A stretch of DNA of 64,000 nucleotides from Dimorphilus gyrociliatus. Taxonomy: Eukaryota; Annelida; Polychaeta; Dinophilidae. Below the pieces are notes generated by a model. It was not told the DNA's origin. It was given only the letters and a program-made list of their open reading frames with translations, and did not search any database. Positions within the stretch are counted from its first letter, which is position 1, and the number at the start of each line of letters is the position of its first letter. The stretch is from positions 620,001 to 684,000 of the forward strand of contig CAJFCJ010000023.1 in NCBI GenBank assembly GCA_904063045.1, in the 5' to 3' direction. The position numbers and the translations under genes are program-made. Shown in pieces: positions 1 to 11,948 of the stretch.

Positions 1-882
1 TCTTCTCTATCCGTCTCCTAAATTTCACACAATGACATTTCGAGAAAGGTAACATATTTTTAAAAAGAGGGAGCTATTTGCAGAAGATAATTGAATAAAA
101 ACCTCTTGAATTTGATCCCTATCTATAGGGAAGAGAGTGGGCATGTTCCTCTCCTCTCTTTGAACAAAATATTACCAAAGCAAAAATATTCGATTCCTGT
201 CGAAATCTGAACACGATCAAAACGCTAGGTGAAAAATGACCTTCTAGTCAGATGTATCAAACAGTATTTGTATCAAGAAATATTGTTAGTATTCACAAAT
301 TTTTCTATTCAAAAAGCCTTTTCCTCCCACTCTTTTCTGCTCTCTCTCTCTCTCTCTCTGTTTCGGATGAATAGTTTTTTTCAATTCAGACCTTTAAAAG
401 TGCGGTACACATTTTTTCATTATCCTATTATATGGATGCATATTTTATTGGTAAAAAGTGAAATCTGCCAATTTCAATACACAGAATGTCTAGATAACTA
501 CAAACCGCAAAACTGGACAATGTACCAATGTTTTCAATATTTAAAATAACAAACAAAGCAATTATATTTTTGTTGATAGAAAGAAACCAGAACAATCCTA
601 TCTATGTACATATTGAATATTCAAAAGAGCAACAAACGATTTAATAAATGTTCATTTTCTTGTATGTGTATCGAAGATAATAGCGAAAATATTAATATAA
701 TATATTTTACTGCTCTTGCATGGCAAATTTATGAGTGTGCAAGTTACAACAGTACTGATTCTACTCGAACCTTCTTACAATTGTTTAACTTAAATGGTTT
801 ATTCAAAGTAAAATACATAAGCAAGTAACAATATGAAAGTAGATGATAATACATGTATAAATATTAAATTTAGACCAATCAT
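1..882. other. Non-coding left edge
   Basis: AT-rich DNA with a short CT tract near 338-360. Two open frames on the plus strand (229-549 and 604-828) have low-complexity, non-protein-like composition and no recognisable domain. The right end probably includes the 3' UTR of the minus-strand GH19-like gene. I see no supportable gene here. Confidence 0.5.
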
Positions 883-1462
883 TCAATGCAGCAGCGACCT
901 CCCTGTGCCCAATGCTGCTCTGGAACGCCTAGAGTTCTCGCTATGATTTTATAAAGACTGAATCTGTTCTGGGCAAGTTGAAGATTTGCGCTATAACCAT
1001 GGCATTCCAGAAGCCCGTTTATAGCACAGGACTACACCAATCCGGGTCTTTTATGATATTCGTTCTCCAGAACCACAACGCACAACTCACGCTATTTTTA
1101 GCTGAAAGAACCAAGCTTGGATTGTCGAAAAAAGAATCTCCTAGTCCTTGACCATGTCCTGCTGCTCTATAATTGTAATGGTGGCTAATTTGGAGTATCC
1201 CCCTACCATGAAAACATTTACCATCATACATATAAGATTCATGTGCCACAGGATTACAGTTCATCTCCTCACAGTTCTCCAATCCACCTGATTCGTGAAA
1301 AACCTGAGCCAAAAAGATGGCTATTCTATTTCTAGTTGACAAATAATTTGCTGACTTTAATCCATTTACCAACTCTATACAAAGTTGTCGTGGAGCATGT
1401 CCTGTAAAACCACAGGCCAATCGGCATTCCTGTATGTTCTCTAATGTAATGTTCCCCGCCAT
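883..1462 (-). CDS. GH19 chitinase-like protein, frameshifted
   Basis: Glycoside hydrolase family 19 enzymes cleave chitin or related beta-1,4 glycans. Reading the minus strand from the ATG at 1462, the protein shows the family's catalytic-Glu motif HESGG, then FHGRGILQISHHYNY (the GRGxxQ(I/L)xxxxNY signature) and ALWFW. That frame stops at 1019-1021, just where the family continues. The next segment lies in another frame without a gap: INGLLECHG, then NRFSLYKIIARTLGV and a stop at 883-885, which matches the family's C-terminal 'INGGLEC...' block. The two frames join within about 1020-1040, so a single-base deletion, two-base insertion or sequence error is the simplest explanation. No intron could fit. 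There is no signal peptide at this ATG. A TTTTTTAG just upstream of the ATG could be an acceptor, so a 5' exon is possible. It is either a recent pseudogene or a live gene carrying a sequencing error. Confidence 0.82.
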
Positions 1463-2369
1463 TTTCTAAAAAATTAACTACATTAATGTTGTTTCAATAA
1501 GATAGTTTGGTAATCCAATCTGACGAAAGAAAAATGAATCATTGTAGGCAATTTTTAAATGTGTTATATTGCGATTGTTTAAATAGTAGTTATCTCGAAA
1601 AAAGGGTGTCGTTCAAAGTGTAGTCACTTTCTACTTTATTAAAACCTAGTTGTTAAACTACCCAACTTAAAAAGGAAATTGATATTTCATAATCGTAGCT
1701 CGAAATCATCATCAAAATAGTTAGATAAGGTTTGTCATTTAATAGCTACAAAACCTTAAGACGAGCTATCTTTAAATAAAATTTAAGTAACAATCAAACC
1801 AATATACCTTGTAGAAAGTAAAAGTCTTTTAGGTAGTAGCTTTATGAGAGATCCTATCCGTCCGTTTGTTTCGGATAAACTGATTCAGAGTTGAATCTTA
1901 GCCAACTCTTAATCATCAATGTAGAAGAAATCTAACACTGTCCAAGTGATTGAAAAAACTTCTAGTTTCTCACCAAACAATGTATTTAATTAATGTTTTC
2001 TTTACAATTTCTTTTTCTCTATGATAATTTACTAAACATACAAATTGTCAATAGTACAACAATTATAAGCGATTATATAATGCACATACTCTTCACAATT
2101 CTTTTTCTTTTTTCTGCTTGTTCCATTGTTTCCCTATAGATGGCGTATCGTTTCTATATACTTATTTCTGGGTTTTTTGTCTACAAGATATAAACAACAC
2201 CTCTTATCTATCAACTCGATTTTAAATATTAAAAGATTTATTATTTAGAAAGAAGATAGCACCTTATTAGTCTAGTGAAACTATTCTGTTTTGTTATCAA
2301 ACAAACAATCAAACAAACAAGAACGAATGAATGGCATAAGAAAGTTATACCAAAAAAAAGTAGCACTCC
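1463..2369. other. Intergenic; Wnt 3' end
   Basis: AT-rich spacer with no recognised gene. A minus-strand AATAAA lies at 2238-2243 (TTTATT on the plus strand), about 130 nt past the Wnt stop codon, and is a likely polyadenylation signal. An AGATGGCG octamer sits at 2138-2145 (see findings). Confidence 0.5.
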
Positions 2370-5300
2370 TTATTTACAGCGATACTCGACCACTTTTTTC
2401 CGACATGTTTTACAAATGACCTCACAGCACCATTTAAAATTACAAAAACACTTGTGTTCTACGATAACAACCCTCCGCACGACGCTTCCTCCGCAACATA
2501 TTGACGGACAAGTTTCTTTAGAGCATCGCCGACCCTTTACACTGTCTTTATTTGTCGCACAAACATCTGGAGATGGTCGTAAATATACAAGGTCATATTG
2601 CGATTTCGATTTTGTCGTTTCAGCAGATACTAAAGCTTTCTTTCTTCCCTTGGAATATATGTTCACTAGGACGGCTTTGTGGAAGAGTTCTCGAATTTCT
2701 GAACTTATGTTACGGAACGGAACAATCTTCCTCCAGCATGTTCTCAATCCGCAAGATCCTGAGGCACCGTGACATTTGCATAATTTCACCATCGTTTCCG
2801 GTATTAACTATCAGAAAAGCATAAAGAATTTTCAATACAATTAAATTTGAGCTCATTCTCAGCTGTTCAGCTGTCCTACATATATATATATATATATATA
2901 CAGTATATACTAATATATTCTCTCTATTGAAAAAGATCAACTATTTTCCTATTAGAGGAATATTTGTAACAAAAGAGACCATTTAACAAAGCTCTGCTCG
3001 TCACTCATCCGTTTATGAAACCCATAAACGCAAAAAAACGACTTATTGGAACGCCATCAATCAACTAAACAATGGTGTCCGATATTCTAAACAGTTTCTG
3101 CGTGAATAACGACTTATTCACGTTAATTCTCACTAGTATACATTGCAATCCCAAAAGGTAAGAAAAGACGCCTCTCCGTCTGGGTTACATAATATTTAAA
3201 TGAAACTTTTAGCTTGACAGCGCAAAATCTTACCTTTGTACCAACTTCGTAATTATGAAGAGCCATTAATTTTCTCGAAATGTACTCTTCTAAAGTTAAT
3301 CCCGATTTCTTCTTTGGTTTTCTTCTATTATATTTCGCTCTTGCGAATTTTCTACTAAATAACATGCCGTAGTGAGCGTTGTCCGAACAGCCAGACCACT
3401 TAAAACTCTATAAAAACATTAAAAAAGACAAACCAATTAGTTTAAATATAAGAAAACATTTTTAATTAAAGTTTTTATGGTAAAAATATAAATTTGATGG
3501 TTTGCAATTTAATAGACAAAAACTAATTGAACTGTTTGTTCAACTAGTAAAAACGATCATCTCTTATAGATTGAATTCAATAGAATTCAAAGAATTCTTC
3601 TATTCAATTCTTCTAACTGCTATTTATCGAAACAACAACAACAACAAAAACAACAACTACTCTTCAATTCTATATAATTAATAATTTTTCGAAAGAAACG
3701 AAGAGAGAGAGAAAGAGAACGAAAAAGAGATAAAGAGAGGCAATGTTCAAACAAAAATTCCAACAACGAGAATTCACTTTGTTCTTTTCTTTTTGTCTTG
3801 TTTCTTAGAGTGTGAAATTTCCACAGAAACGCTTTTGATTCTGGTCCGATAAAAAAAAAGAAAGACAAAGAGACGTTTTGAGAATTGAACGTGTCAAAAA
3901 CAGACCAATTTTTCCCCTTGATCTAGGTCAATTAAAAGAAAGAATTCCAATTGCTTAAATTACTCAAATTGTTTTTTTACATAACTCCGAGTGGAAAGAA
4001 AAAGACTGATGGTCTTTGTTTATCTTACATAACTGCCCAATCTTCTTTTATCCAACTTACTCTGTCAATTATCTGTTCACCTTTGCTTCCCATACATAAT
4101 AATACTTAAAGAAATAGCAGCAGGTGTCTTACAGTTGAGTTACCTACTAGCCTAAATACAAAGGAAAATAGAAATAATTAGAGAAATAATTAAGAGGAGG
4201 GGAAAGAGAAGGAGAAGGGGAGGAAGCTGAAGAAGAAAAAGAGAAAGAGGACAAGGGAGAATTGAATGGAATGTATACATTTTTCTATATAGCTATACGT
4301 ATAGATAGATAGATAGATAGATATGGACAGACAGGCAGACAGGCTGACAGACAGGAAAATTGTTACTTCTAGCGAAATAATATTATACCTACGTGATACA
4401 GTTAAAGAGAGAATAAAGCGAAAGTCAAATGGATAAATTTCGATATTTCCGAGGTTATCGGATACTTCGTATGTCAAAAAACTATGTTATTTTTAGGAGA
4501 TTAATGATACATTAAGCATGACTTATAACTAACAGATGGTTGTTGTTTTTTTTGGTCTACAGTTGCACCTTTGTTCTTAATAACAACCTCCGTTCAGATT
4601 GAATCAAATATTTATCCTATTCAATAGTAAAAGTTTGTTAATACGATTAAAAGACGCGCGTGTCGTATTGGACCAATTACAAAGAGGTAAGGATAAATTG
4701 GATAATAGGATTTAGTGATAGATGTCATCGTAACCTTAAGTTTTTACGTACTACTGACAGTCTAATTATATCTCTCCATCCGACACCTAAAATTCTAAAT
4801 TCGCATTTATTCGTCATTCTCTCGAATCGAATCAGTAATTTTGCACAAAAGCCACCCTAATTTAATTTCACGAGCGTCTATTGTCCTAGACAATTGCTAC
4901 TCGAGCTCAATTTCTGACGTGTTTATACAAAGAAACGTGTTTACCCTATTCAATACAAAAATAGCAGTGAGAAGACTTTTCAAGTGCAATTCGACTATGA
5001 AAAATCTTCGTCCTTAACCACCAAACCCATCGTGGACAACGTTAAAAAAAATTCTTTTGCAATACAAACACGTGGTATAGATAAAAAATAGAAAGAAAGA
5101 GAAAAAGAAAATATTGGTCTATCAACCTCGTTTCCTTCAACGTGAATGCTTCCATCGCAACCGCAGGATTCTAGCCGCCCTGCACTGCAAGCCCGAGTAA
5201 CAGAATGAGTAATTCCAGCCGCCGAAAGAGCTTGTACAAACGCCTTCTCTCTCGTCGCTTTTCGCCAGAAAGAAAAATGTATAGAAAACAGCTGAGTTGG

Positions 5301-6198
5301 AAATTATTCGAGCAGATACTTACGTTCCTTTACAATGTCTGTAAAGAGATTACTACAATTCCATATACTACTTTTAAATTGATGTTGACATTCCGCTATC
5401 GATAGCCTAGCGGCTCCAGCGACAAAAGGCATGACATCAAGGTTTTTCCGACATAAAGTTCTCTGCGAGTCGACTAGGCCTTTGATATCTTTACAATAAT
5501 CTACATTTTTCAAAATTTCATTATCCTTATGGACTCTCGCTACTTTCCTGTTAATTTATGTAAATGTATGTATATTAATAATTCTATTAAATCGATTATA
5601 ATAGTAACAACAATAATCAATTAATAGTAATAATAATGGTAATAATAGAAATTTACGACATATATATACAACATATAATCTTTAACAACTGCCTGATCGA
5701 ATAGATAAACTTTGAAAAGTGATTGACATACCAGAAAAGAGTTTGTATTAAACAATTACATATAAATATCTATATCTATACTGTATAGATAAACGATATC
5801 ATATACTGTATATATATATATATTCAAGAAATACTTGAATGTTTTAATTATCTATTGGTAAATATTCAATTTATATTAAGTCGTATTTGTCATTCATTTT
5901 CGCCAACTTGTTAGAAATAAATAAAAGGGAAATTTACATAAAGAAGGTAAGAATTCCACACAGGAAACGATCTTATCTCTACCGACCGTGTAAAAAAAGA
6001 GAGAAAGGATCTTTGTCTTATCTTTGACTCTGGACAAATTTCTCTTTTGAACTTGAATTCACCTTTCAAAGATTGATTTCTAACTTTTTTTTCTTGCTGT
6101 CTTTTACTTCTTTAATAAGATTTTGAACATACTTACAGCCATTCAATACCAAAGCAGGCTCCGAGGAAGAAAAACGACAAAAATACTCCTGAAATCAT
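2370..6198 (-). CDS. Wnt ligand, Wnt11-like, five exons
   Basis: Secreted, cysteine-rich, lipid-modified signalling ligand acting through Frizzled receptors. Exons (minus strand, 5' to 3'): 6137-6198, 5324-5547, 5127-5257, 3234-3407 and 2370-2807, totalling 1029 nt (342 aa). All junctions keep frame and most introns are GTAAG...AG; the donor at 5126 (GTTGAT) is weak. Exon 1 encodes a signal peptide ([17 protein letters not shown]). Next come [70 protein letters not shown] and the core [10 protein letters not shown], which contains the serine that is palmitoleoylated in Wnts. The C-terminal cysteines end in WCCEV...YRCK. 'HNYEVG', an IEWL start after the signal peptide and the VEYRCK end favour Wnt11 over Wnt4/9/16, but I did not build a tree. 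The usual CCGRGY is changed to CCGGSV. Confidence 0.93.
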
Positions 6199-6440
6199 TT
6201 TCTAAATCGTGTCATATCCAAGAACGTAAACTGTTATGTAATAAGTGAAGTTATAGCCCCCCTTCAAGATTCTAAATAGGAAGAACGGCGATTGATCTTT
6301 TAAACGAAAACCGTTAGCCAATCAGACTTGAATAGCGGTTACGGGCAGCCAATAAGAGTGCGTCGTGAATATTCATAGTATATAATCTACAGCTGATTGA
6401 TTGGTTACTTTGTTGATGTAGTTGCATAAACAAGATGGCA
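6199..6440 (-). promoter_or_regulatory. Putative Wnt upstream promoter, CCAAT cluster
   Basis: Immediately upstream of the Wnt ATG (which reads towards lower coordinates) are three CCAAT-type boxes: AGCCAATCAG near 6315-6324, CAGCCAATAAG near 6347-6357, and ATTGGTTA (reverse orientation) near 6399-6406. NF-Y usually binds such elements in proximal promoters. The assignment is by position and motif only. Confidence 0.4.
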
Positions 6441-7978
6441 ATTATATCAAGAGTATAAAAACACATATTTAAATGTAAAAAAGAAACTATTTAAAATTGG
6501 TTTTGTTAAGGAAATCTTGAATTTTTCTTAACGATTCTCCTCTTCATCCTTCTCCTTATTGGTCGGCCTTTGAAAGGGATAAAATATAAACATATATATT
6601 TATGAGAAAGAATAGATCGATTGAATAGTTTGAAAATTTTTGGTTAAAAGTGCAATTCCTTTTTCTTTCCCTTTTTTTTCTTATAACAAAAGGACCGATT
6701 GAAGGAGGTTGCAGCCCTTGGTAATAGCACTTTTTGAAAGGCAATAAATCAAGATTTTTCACTTGATTTATTGTTTTCCTTAACGATACAGGTACTATTT
6801 TGTTGGAATATATTTCCATAGTTGGGACGTAGCAATGAATCAAGCAAATAGAAGCCAGCGATACCAAGGAACGCATTAGGTCTATAAATCTTTGGAAAAA
6901 GGCGATAAATTTAGGATTAATTTGATTTATTACTAAAAGAGTCCAAGTATTCAAACAAAGATCATAATATACAATTCTGTAAAACTAAATAAAATACCAA
7001 AAATAAAAGAAAGGAACCAAGACTGAAATGTGCTTGGCCTAATGTTGATTTGTGGGAGTTGGTGGTAGTAGGTGGTGGTGGTGGCGGTGGTGGTAGCGGT
7101 GGTGGTGGTGGTGGCGGCGGTCTTGATATTGTTGTTTTTGTTGTTTTCCTTTTCAGTGGACAAACCAAGGATAAGGATATAGCGCACGTTTCGGCTAACT
7201 AGCCTGTCGTTTCGTATTTGTATGGTTTAGATAGAATTTCGCCAATTTCCCACTCGAAAGAAAAGATAGCGGATATTGAAAGTTAATTATAGTATTATTT
7301 ACAACTAAACGTATGTAAAAGCAATAATGAAATAGTGAAAAAAGAAAAGAAAAGAACGAGAGAGAGGGAAAGAGAAGGGTAAAATCTAGGCTTATGAAAA
7401 GTACTTATCAGGACTTGATTTGATTTATTGTATTTGGTAAACATTAAGCCAGTAAACAAGGTGCCTGTGTTTTTCCGAACCAGTATGGAAAGGATCATTT
7501 TTGTTCAACAGTTAAAAACAGTATGTACAGTATATAAACGTATAAAAGAGAGATATTGAAAGAAATAATCAGCATAATATGATATATGCTGTTTATATTT
7601 TACGATATATAAAAGTGTCAGGTTATTTGTATAAAATATTTAGGATTTATTGGCTTTTCTTACTTTTACTAAAAGATAAAGAGAAAGTGTATTGAATTGC
7701 TCTTGTTCAAAGCTAGAAGACCAGTGGAAAGAAAGACCCCCGCCGCCTTTACCCTCCACAAAAAAACCCCCTCTTTCCTATTCTTTTTTATAACTTATTT
7801 CATCTTATCAACTTGGTAAAAGTTGAAGTGGAGTTACTTGAAAATTTTCTTTAATCATAATCTACGCCGAGGCTAAATGTCAATTAACTTTGTACAGTTT
7901 ATCATAAACACAATACGCCGGTAATTAATCAAATACTGTAAATATTAACACTGTTCTTATTCGCCAGATATGCACGTC

Positions 7979-8010
<32 letters not shown>

Positions 8011-9069
8011 TTACACTAAAAAAGAGTGGCATTTCAATGATGATGATGAGTATGATGTGGATGATTTATTTATATAATATTCATGTCATTTGTGGTTTTT
8101 TTTGCAAAGTCGATACATTTCGTTTCTTTTCTTGTTTTTTTAAAAAAAAAAGAAAAAGAAGAAATGTAAAGAGAGAAAAAAGGGAAAATAAATAAAATAC
8201 AGTCTTAGTACAATTTAGTGAATGGGATTTGCACGCAATAAATCAGTTTAGAAATGTTGTATTCAGCATACCTTTTTGCCAGATTTGAAATTTATTGATA
8301 GCAAAAAAAAACGAAAAAACACGTACTTCAAACTATTCAGGATACATTTTTACCTTTAATTCTTTATTTATTACTTTATCTAAAAAAAATAATCGCATTC
8401 TTATGGTTACTTTTTCTTTTTCAAATAAAATAACTAACAGATTTAACTCCTGGACGGTATGTATTTATTGTTTTCTAATCGTAGTGTGGCGCCATCTTTC
8501 GCCTTCCTGCCCCCTCCTCTCCCTCCCTCCCTCCCTCCCTCTCTCTCTCTCTTTCTCTATTTTGCCACTTTTGTATTTATGTTTATAAAAGTTGTGTTGC
8601 TATTAAGATAGAGTATTGACATTAAGTTGGATTATTTTTGACAACTGCTCTCGTGTATACATTAAATATACAGTATGCAGTATACTGTATAATTAAGTAC
8701 GTACTGTATATACAGTACGTACATTCACTGTAAATATTTCTTAAATAATAATTTTTTCAAGTAGAAAGCTACAAGCTAATAAACAAGTACTAGATCTGTC
8801 AAATGTTTAATTTCTTTTTCAAAAGAATCAGTGCAATTTCATAGACAGTTTTTCTCATTTTTCTCAGTATATATATACTGTATATATACATATGATGTAC
8901 GTATGTATACATGCATAGATGCATAGATACATTCATTCATACATACATACATAAATACATATACATATATATATTAACATATATGCTGCATATATAGATA
9001 TAGATATGAAATATAAAAAAAAAGGAAAAATGAAACAATTTAGGTTAATAGTCTTTCTGTCTTCTTCAA
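6441..9069. other. Intergenic, repeat-rich
   Basis: No recognisable gene. It contains a (GGT/GGC)n tract at about 7060-7122, (TA)n near 7978-8011, CCCT/CT-rich DNA at 8516-8552 and a dense cluster of TATACWGTATA-type palindromes at 8660-8725 and 8868-8890. Long open frames across the GGT tract encode only proline or threonine runs and look like repeat artefacts. Confidence 0.55.
7060..7122. repeat. GGT/GGC trinucleotide microsatellite
   Basis: Near-uninterrupted GGT units with GGC variants. It is intergenic between the Wnt and Pax genes. Confidence 0.85.
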
Positions 9070-11184
9070 TTAAGAATTTGTCTTAAATGGAGACAAGTCT
9101 ACAGCTTCGTCGGAGAAATCAAATTTTGGCACCCATCGTCCATTTCCTACGTGAACAATTTCAATTTCAGAGTCATTAAAAACGAAAAAATTTCGTCGAA
9201 TTCCGTTCGAGTGAGCAATTATGGGAACTCTATCCAATCTAATTTTTTCATTTTCTTCTTCCTCCTCCTCTTCTTCTTCCTCCTCCTCTTCCTCTTCTAC
9301 TTCGTCGTCGTCTTCGACAGCTTCTTCGTCTTCCTCTGTTGCTTCATATTTGATAGGTGTTCCCTTTCGTCGAGAGACGTGATTGTCATTTGATACAAGT
9401 GGTTTTGCTTCTTCAACCTTACGAGTCATTTGACGATCTCGAATTATTCTATTTATGGAAGAAATTGATGGGACATTGTCCTCGGTGCAAATTTGATCGG
9501 ATATTAACCTAAAAAACGTTTTAAGAGAAATTAACAAACAAAAGGTAGACAAGAGCTAAAGTGAAAGTAATTTAAACTTTAATTTCAAAGACAAATAAAC
9601 AACTAAAGTGGTGTTGCAGTTTTTCCAGACTTTTAATCAACAAAACTCAAGAAGAAGAAGAAGGATTACGTGATTTCGCTCTATATATCTTATTTTTCGT
9701 ATTAGCGAAAGTCAAACGCAATTATATTAAAGAAGCCAATAATATACAGAATAGTGGAATATTTATCATATACCCAAATTCTCGTGAAATAGTGCAAACT
9801 AATTCTGCATTGCTGTCTGTCGTTTGTTTTTCCTTCAGTCTTTCTATTTTTTGTTTTTTGTTTGTCTGTCCGTCTCCCTCCGTTTGTTTGTCCCTCTTTC
9901 TCTCTCTCTCTCTCTCTGCCTTCTTGAATTACATATTCAATATAGTCAATAGTCTCTTTTTTGTTATCAATTTTGTTGTTTGCTTAAATTGTCATTCATT
10001 AGAAGAATTGAACAATACAGCCAAAATGAAAAAAGAGGAGAATGGAAATAAATTTCCTTAAATTTTAAATAAAGTTAATTAGTACATTAAATTATTTAAA
10101 TTAATTAATCTCTCAAAGTATTAGATGTCAAACAGTTTTGGCATCGAGTATCATTTAGTTTATGTATTACGGTATAAACGATTCTTACGAGAGCACATAT
10201 TTATATGTTGAATATATAAATATTCTGTAATTAAATGTCTATATATCAAGAATTCGAGAAGAGGAGAGAAGGAGGCAAGGGAAAGCGGATAGGTAGAAAA
10301 TGAGAAGAGAGAGAGAGGAAGAAAGGGACAGAGACAGGGAAAATTGTATACTTTGTATGAATTATTAAATGGGGACGCAAAATGATACTTTTCCTTCTCT
10401 TGAAAAATTGTTCACGTTGATAAAAGTCAGGATTAGTCATATTTGATTTTTTTGCAGTTAATTTAAAAGTAAGAGTATAAAGTATGGATTAACAGAAAAT
10501 TAAAATTTGTCCACTTACTTTTGCCTAATCTCCCATGCAAACAAATGGGGTTCTTCTTTTTTATAAGTCCTGACTTGTTGAACGACGCTAGGGGTCGTCA
10601 CTTTCGGTTTGCTACCCCCAATTTGGCCCGGGTTAATAGTTCCAGTTCGCTTATATCTACAAAAAAGAGAAAGCGCCATCTTTAGCCCGATAAACGTAAT
10701 TGTAAATGTTTCTACAAACCTGTTTAATATTTTACTTACACATCCGTGACTAACTGCTAGCTGTCTAGAAATTTCGCAAGGCCTAACGCCCTGAAGGGCC
10801 AGCTGAAGAATTTTAAAACGAAGTTCCTCCGGCAGAGGGCGTCCATTCGTAAAAACTCTTCCGTATTGATTAACGTTTTTGGCGGCTAAATTAGGCGGAA
10901 AACATAGTTTATACGGAAAACTTGCTAATTGTTATTAGTAATCAAACCTTCTTTTTGTTTGTCATCACCATTTTCTTTATCCTTTTCTTTTGATGTCAGG
11001 TCCATGGCTTCCGCTTCCGGTTTGGCGACGTATAATTTCGATAAATAACCTAAATCCGGTACTGACAGGAGTTTTGAGTTTGCACTAAACAAAACAAAGT
11101 GATAATTAATAAAATTTCATAGATAAAATTTTGAACTTACCTAGCCTCTTCGCTAACATTCCGCCTCATGAACATTGTTTTCAT
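9070..11184 (-). CDS. Pax transcription factor, paired domain only
   Basis: DNA-binding developmental regulator. Exons (minus strand, 5' to 3'): 11141-11184, 10948-11084, 10720-10885, 10519-10656 and 9070-9508, in all 924 nt (307 aa). All introns are GT-AG; two are only about 62-63 bp. The paired domain spans about residues 63-187. The PAI half runs from [19 protein letters not shown] through [20 protein letters not shown] to [14 protein letters not shown], and the RED half from [15 protein letters not shown] to [15 protein letters not shown]. No homeodomain and no clear octapeptide were found. After the paired domain comes a very acidic stretch with about 15 consecutive Glu, then a non-repetitive tail ending DLSPFKTNS. 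'VTTPSVV...FAWEIR' resembles Pax1/9, but NQYGR replaces the usual NQLGG. A spiralian-specific paired-only class is also possible. The sequence just before this ATG looks like an acceptor (TTTTCTAATAG), so a further 5' exon may exist. Confidence 0.94.
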
Positions 11185-11420
11185 CCTATTAGAAAAGATA
11201 AAAGAGGGCTTTTAATCCTAAATTTCTTCAGGGAGGCAAATACAGAAGAAGTCTGTTGTGCAGAAAATTTTGCAAACAACGCCCAGACGCATCGAGCCGT
11301 GGCGAACGTGCGCAGCTGACGTAGGTGCGTGACTGGCGCTGTTTGTACTGTTTGTCAGGCGGCGCTTTTGCAAATTGTAGGTTTTTTCCCATTATAAAGT
11401 TCTTAATGGTTTGCAATAAA
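11185..11420 (-). promoter_or_regulatory. CpG-richer region upstream of Pax
   Basis: This stretch is clearly richer in CpG than its surroundings, with a TGACGTAG CRE-like site and GTGCGCAGCTGACG at about 11307-11325. It lies directly upstream of the minus-strand Pax start, so it may be the promoter or a 5' non-coding exon. A short open frame on the minus strand has no recognisable homology. Confidence 0.35.
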
Positions 11421-11585
11421 TTGATTAGTTTTAAAAACTTGTTAAAAAATTTCGTTTCTTTTCATTAAAACTGAAAATTTTAATGATTTTCTACTGTCTA
11501 ATAACAAAAGATGGAGTTCTCATTTTCAACATAGGTAGATGGCGCTGATTAAAGAAAACGTGCCAACTATAGAAGCGATAAGGAT

Positions 11586-11594
11586 ATAAAAACT
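11586..11594 (+). promoter_or_regulatory. TATA-box candidate
   Basis: ATATAAAAAC on the plus strand, about 90 nt upstream of an ATG (11678) that opens a hydrophobic leader-like ORF. Spacing would allow a start site near 11615-11620. Confidence 0.3.
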
Positions 11595-11677
11595 TCGACT
11601 AAGCGATTTAGCACGGTTGGCGAAAACTAAGTATAGCTGTTTCCATATTGTTTCTTCTCTTTTACTAATAATCAATA

Positions 11678-11797
11678 ATGACAAAATTTGCGGTTGATTG
11701 GGCAGTGCGTTTGTTTCTTGTATTTCTTGTTGTTTTGCTTCTTCTTCTTCTTCTGCTTTCTGCCACTCGTTCTTTGTTTGTTTTTAAAGGCTAAGAG
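11678..11797 (+). CDS. Possible small leader-peptide ORF
   Basis: ATG followed by about 38 codons: a short polar start (MTKFAVDWAVRLF), then a run of Leu/Val long enough for a signal peptide or single membrane helix, ending in LFVFKG and a stop. A TATA-like box lies about 90 nt upstream. The Leu run comes partly from a CTT repeat, so the ORF could be an accident of simple sequence. No homology is recognised. Confidence 0.2.
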
Positions 11798-11948
11798 GGA
11801 AGCGTCTCTTATTCAGTCGTCTGCTTCTTAGACAAGTGGAAACCACTCGTGAATATTTTACGAATATATTGAGTTCACTTTCCATCTCTTACGTAATGAA
11901 AATCTCTTTACTGTCAATTGAATATTAAGCAAATGTGATTGTTTATAT

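Noticed and set aside
6951-7187. Minus-strand Pro-rich or Thr-rich frames over the GGT tract
   Set aside because: The Pro or Thr run is the microsatellite itself; the flanks are not protein-like and lack splice signals.
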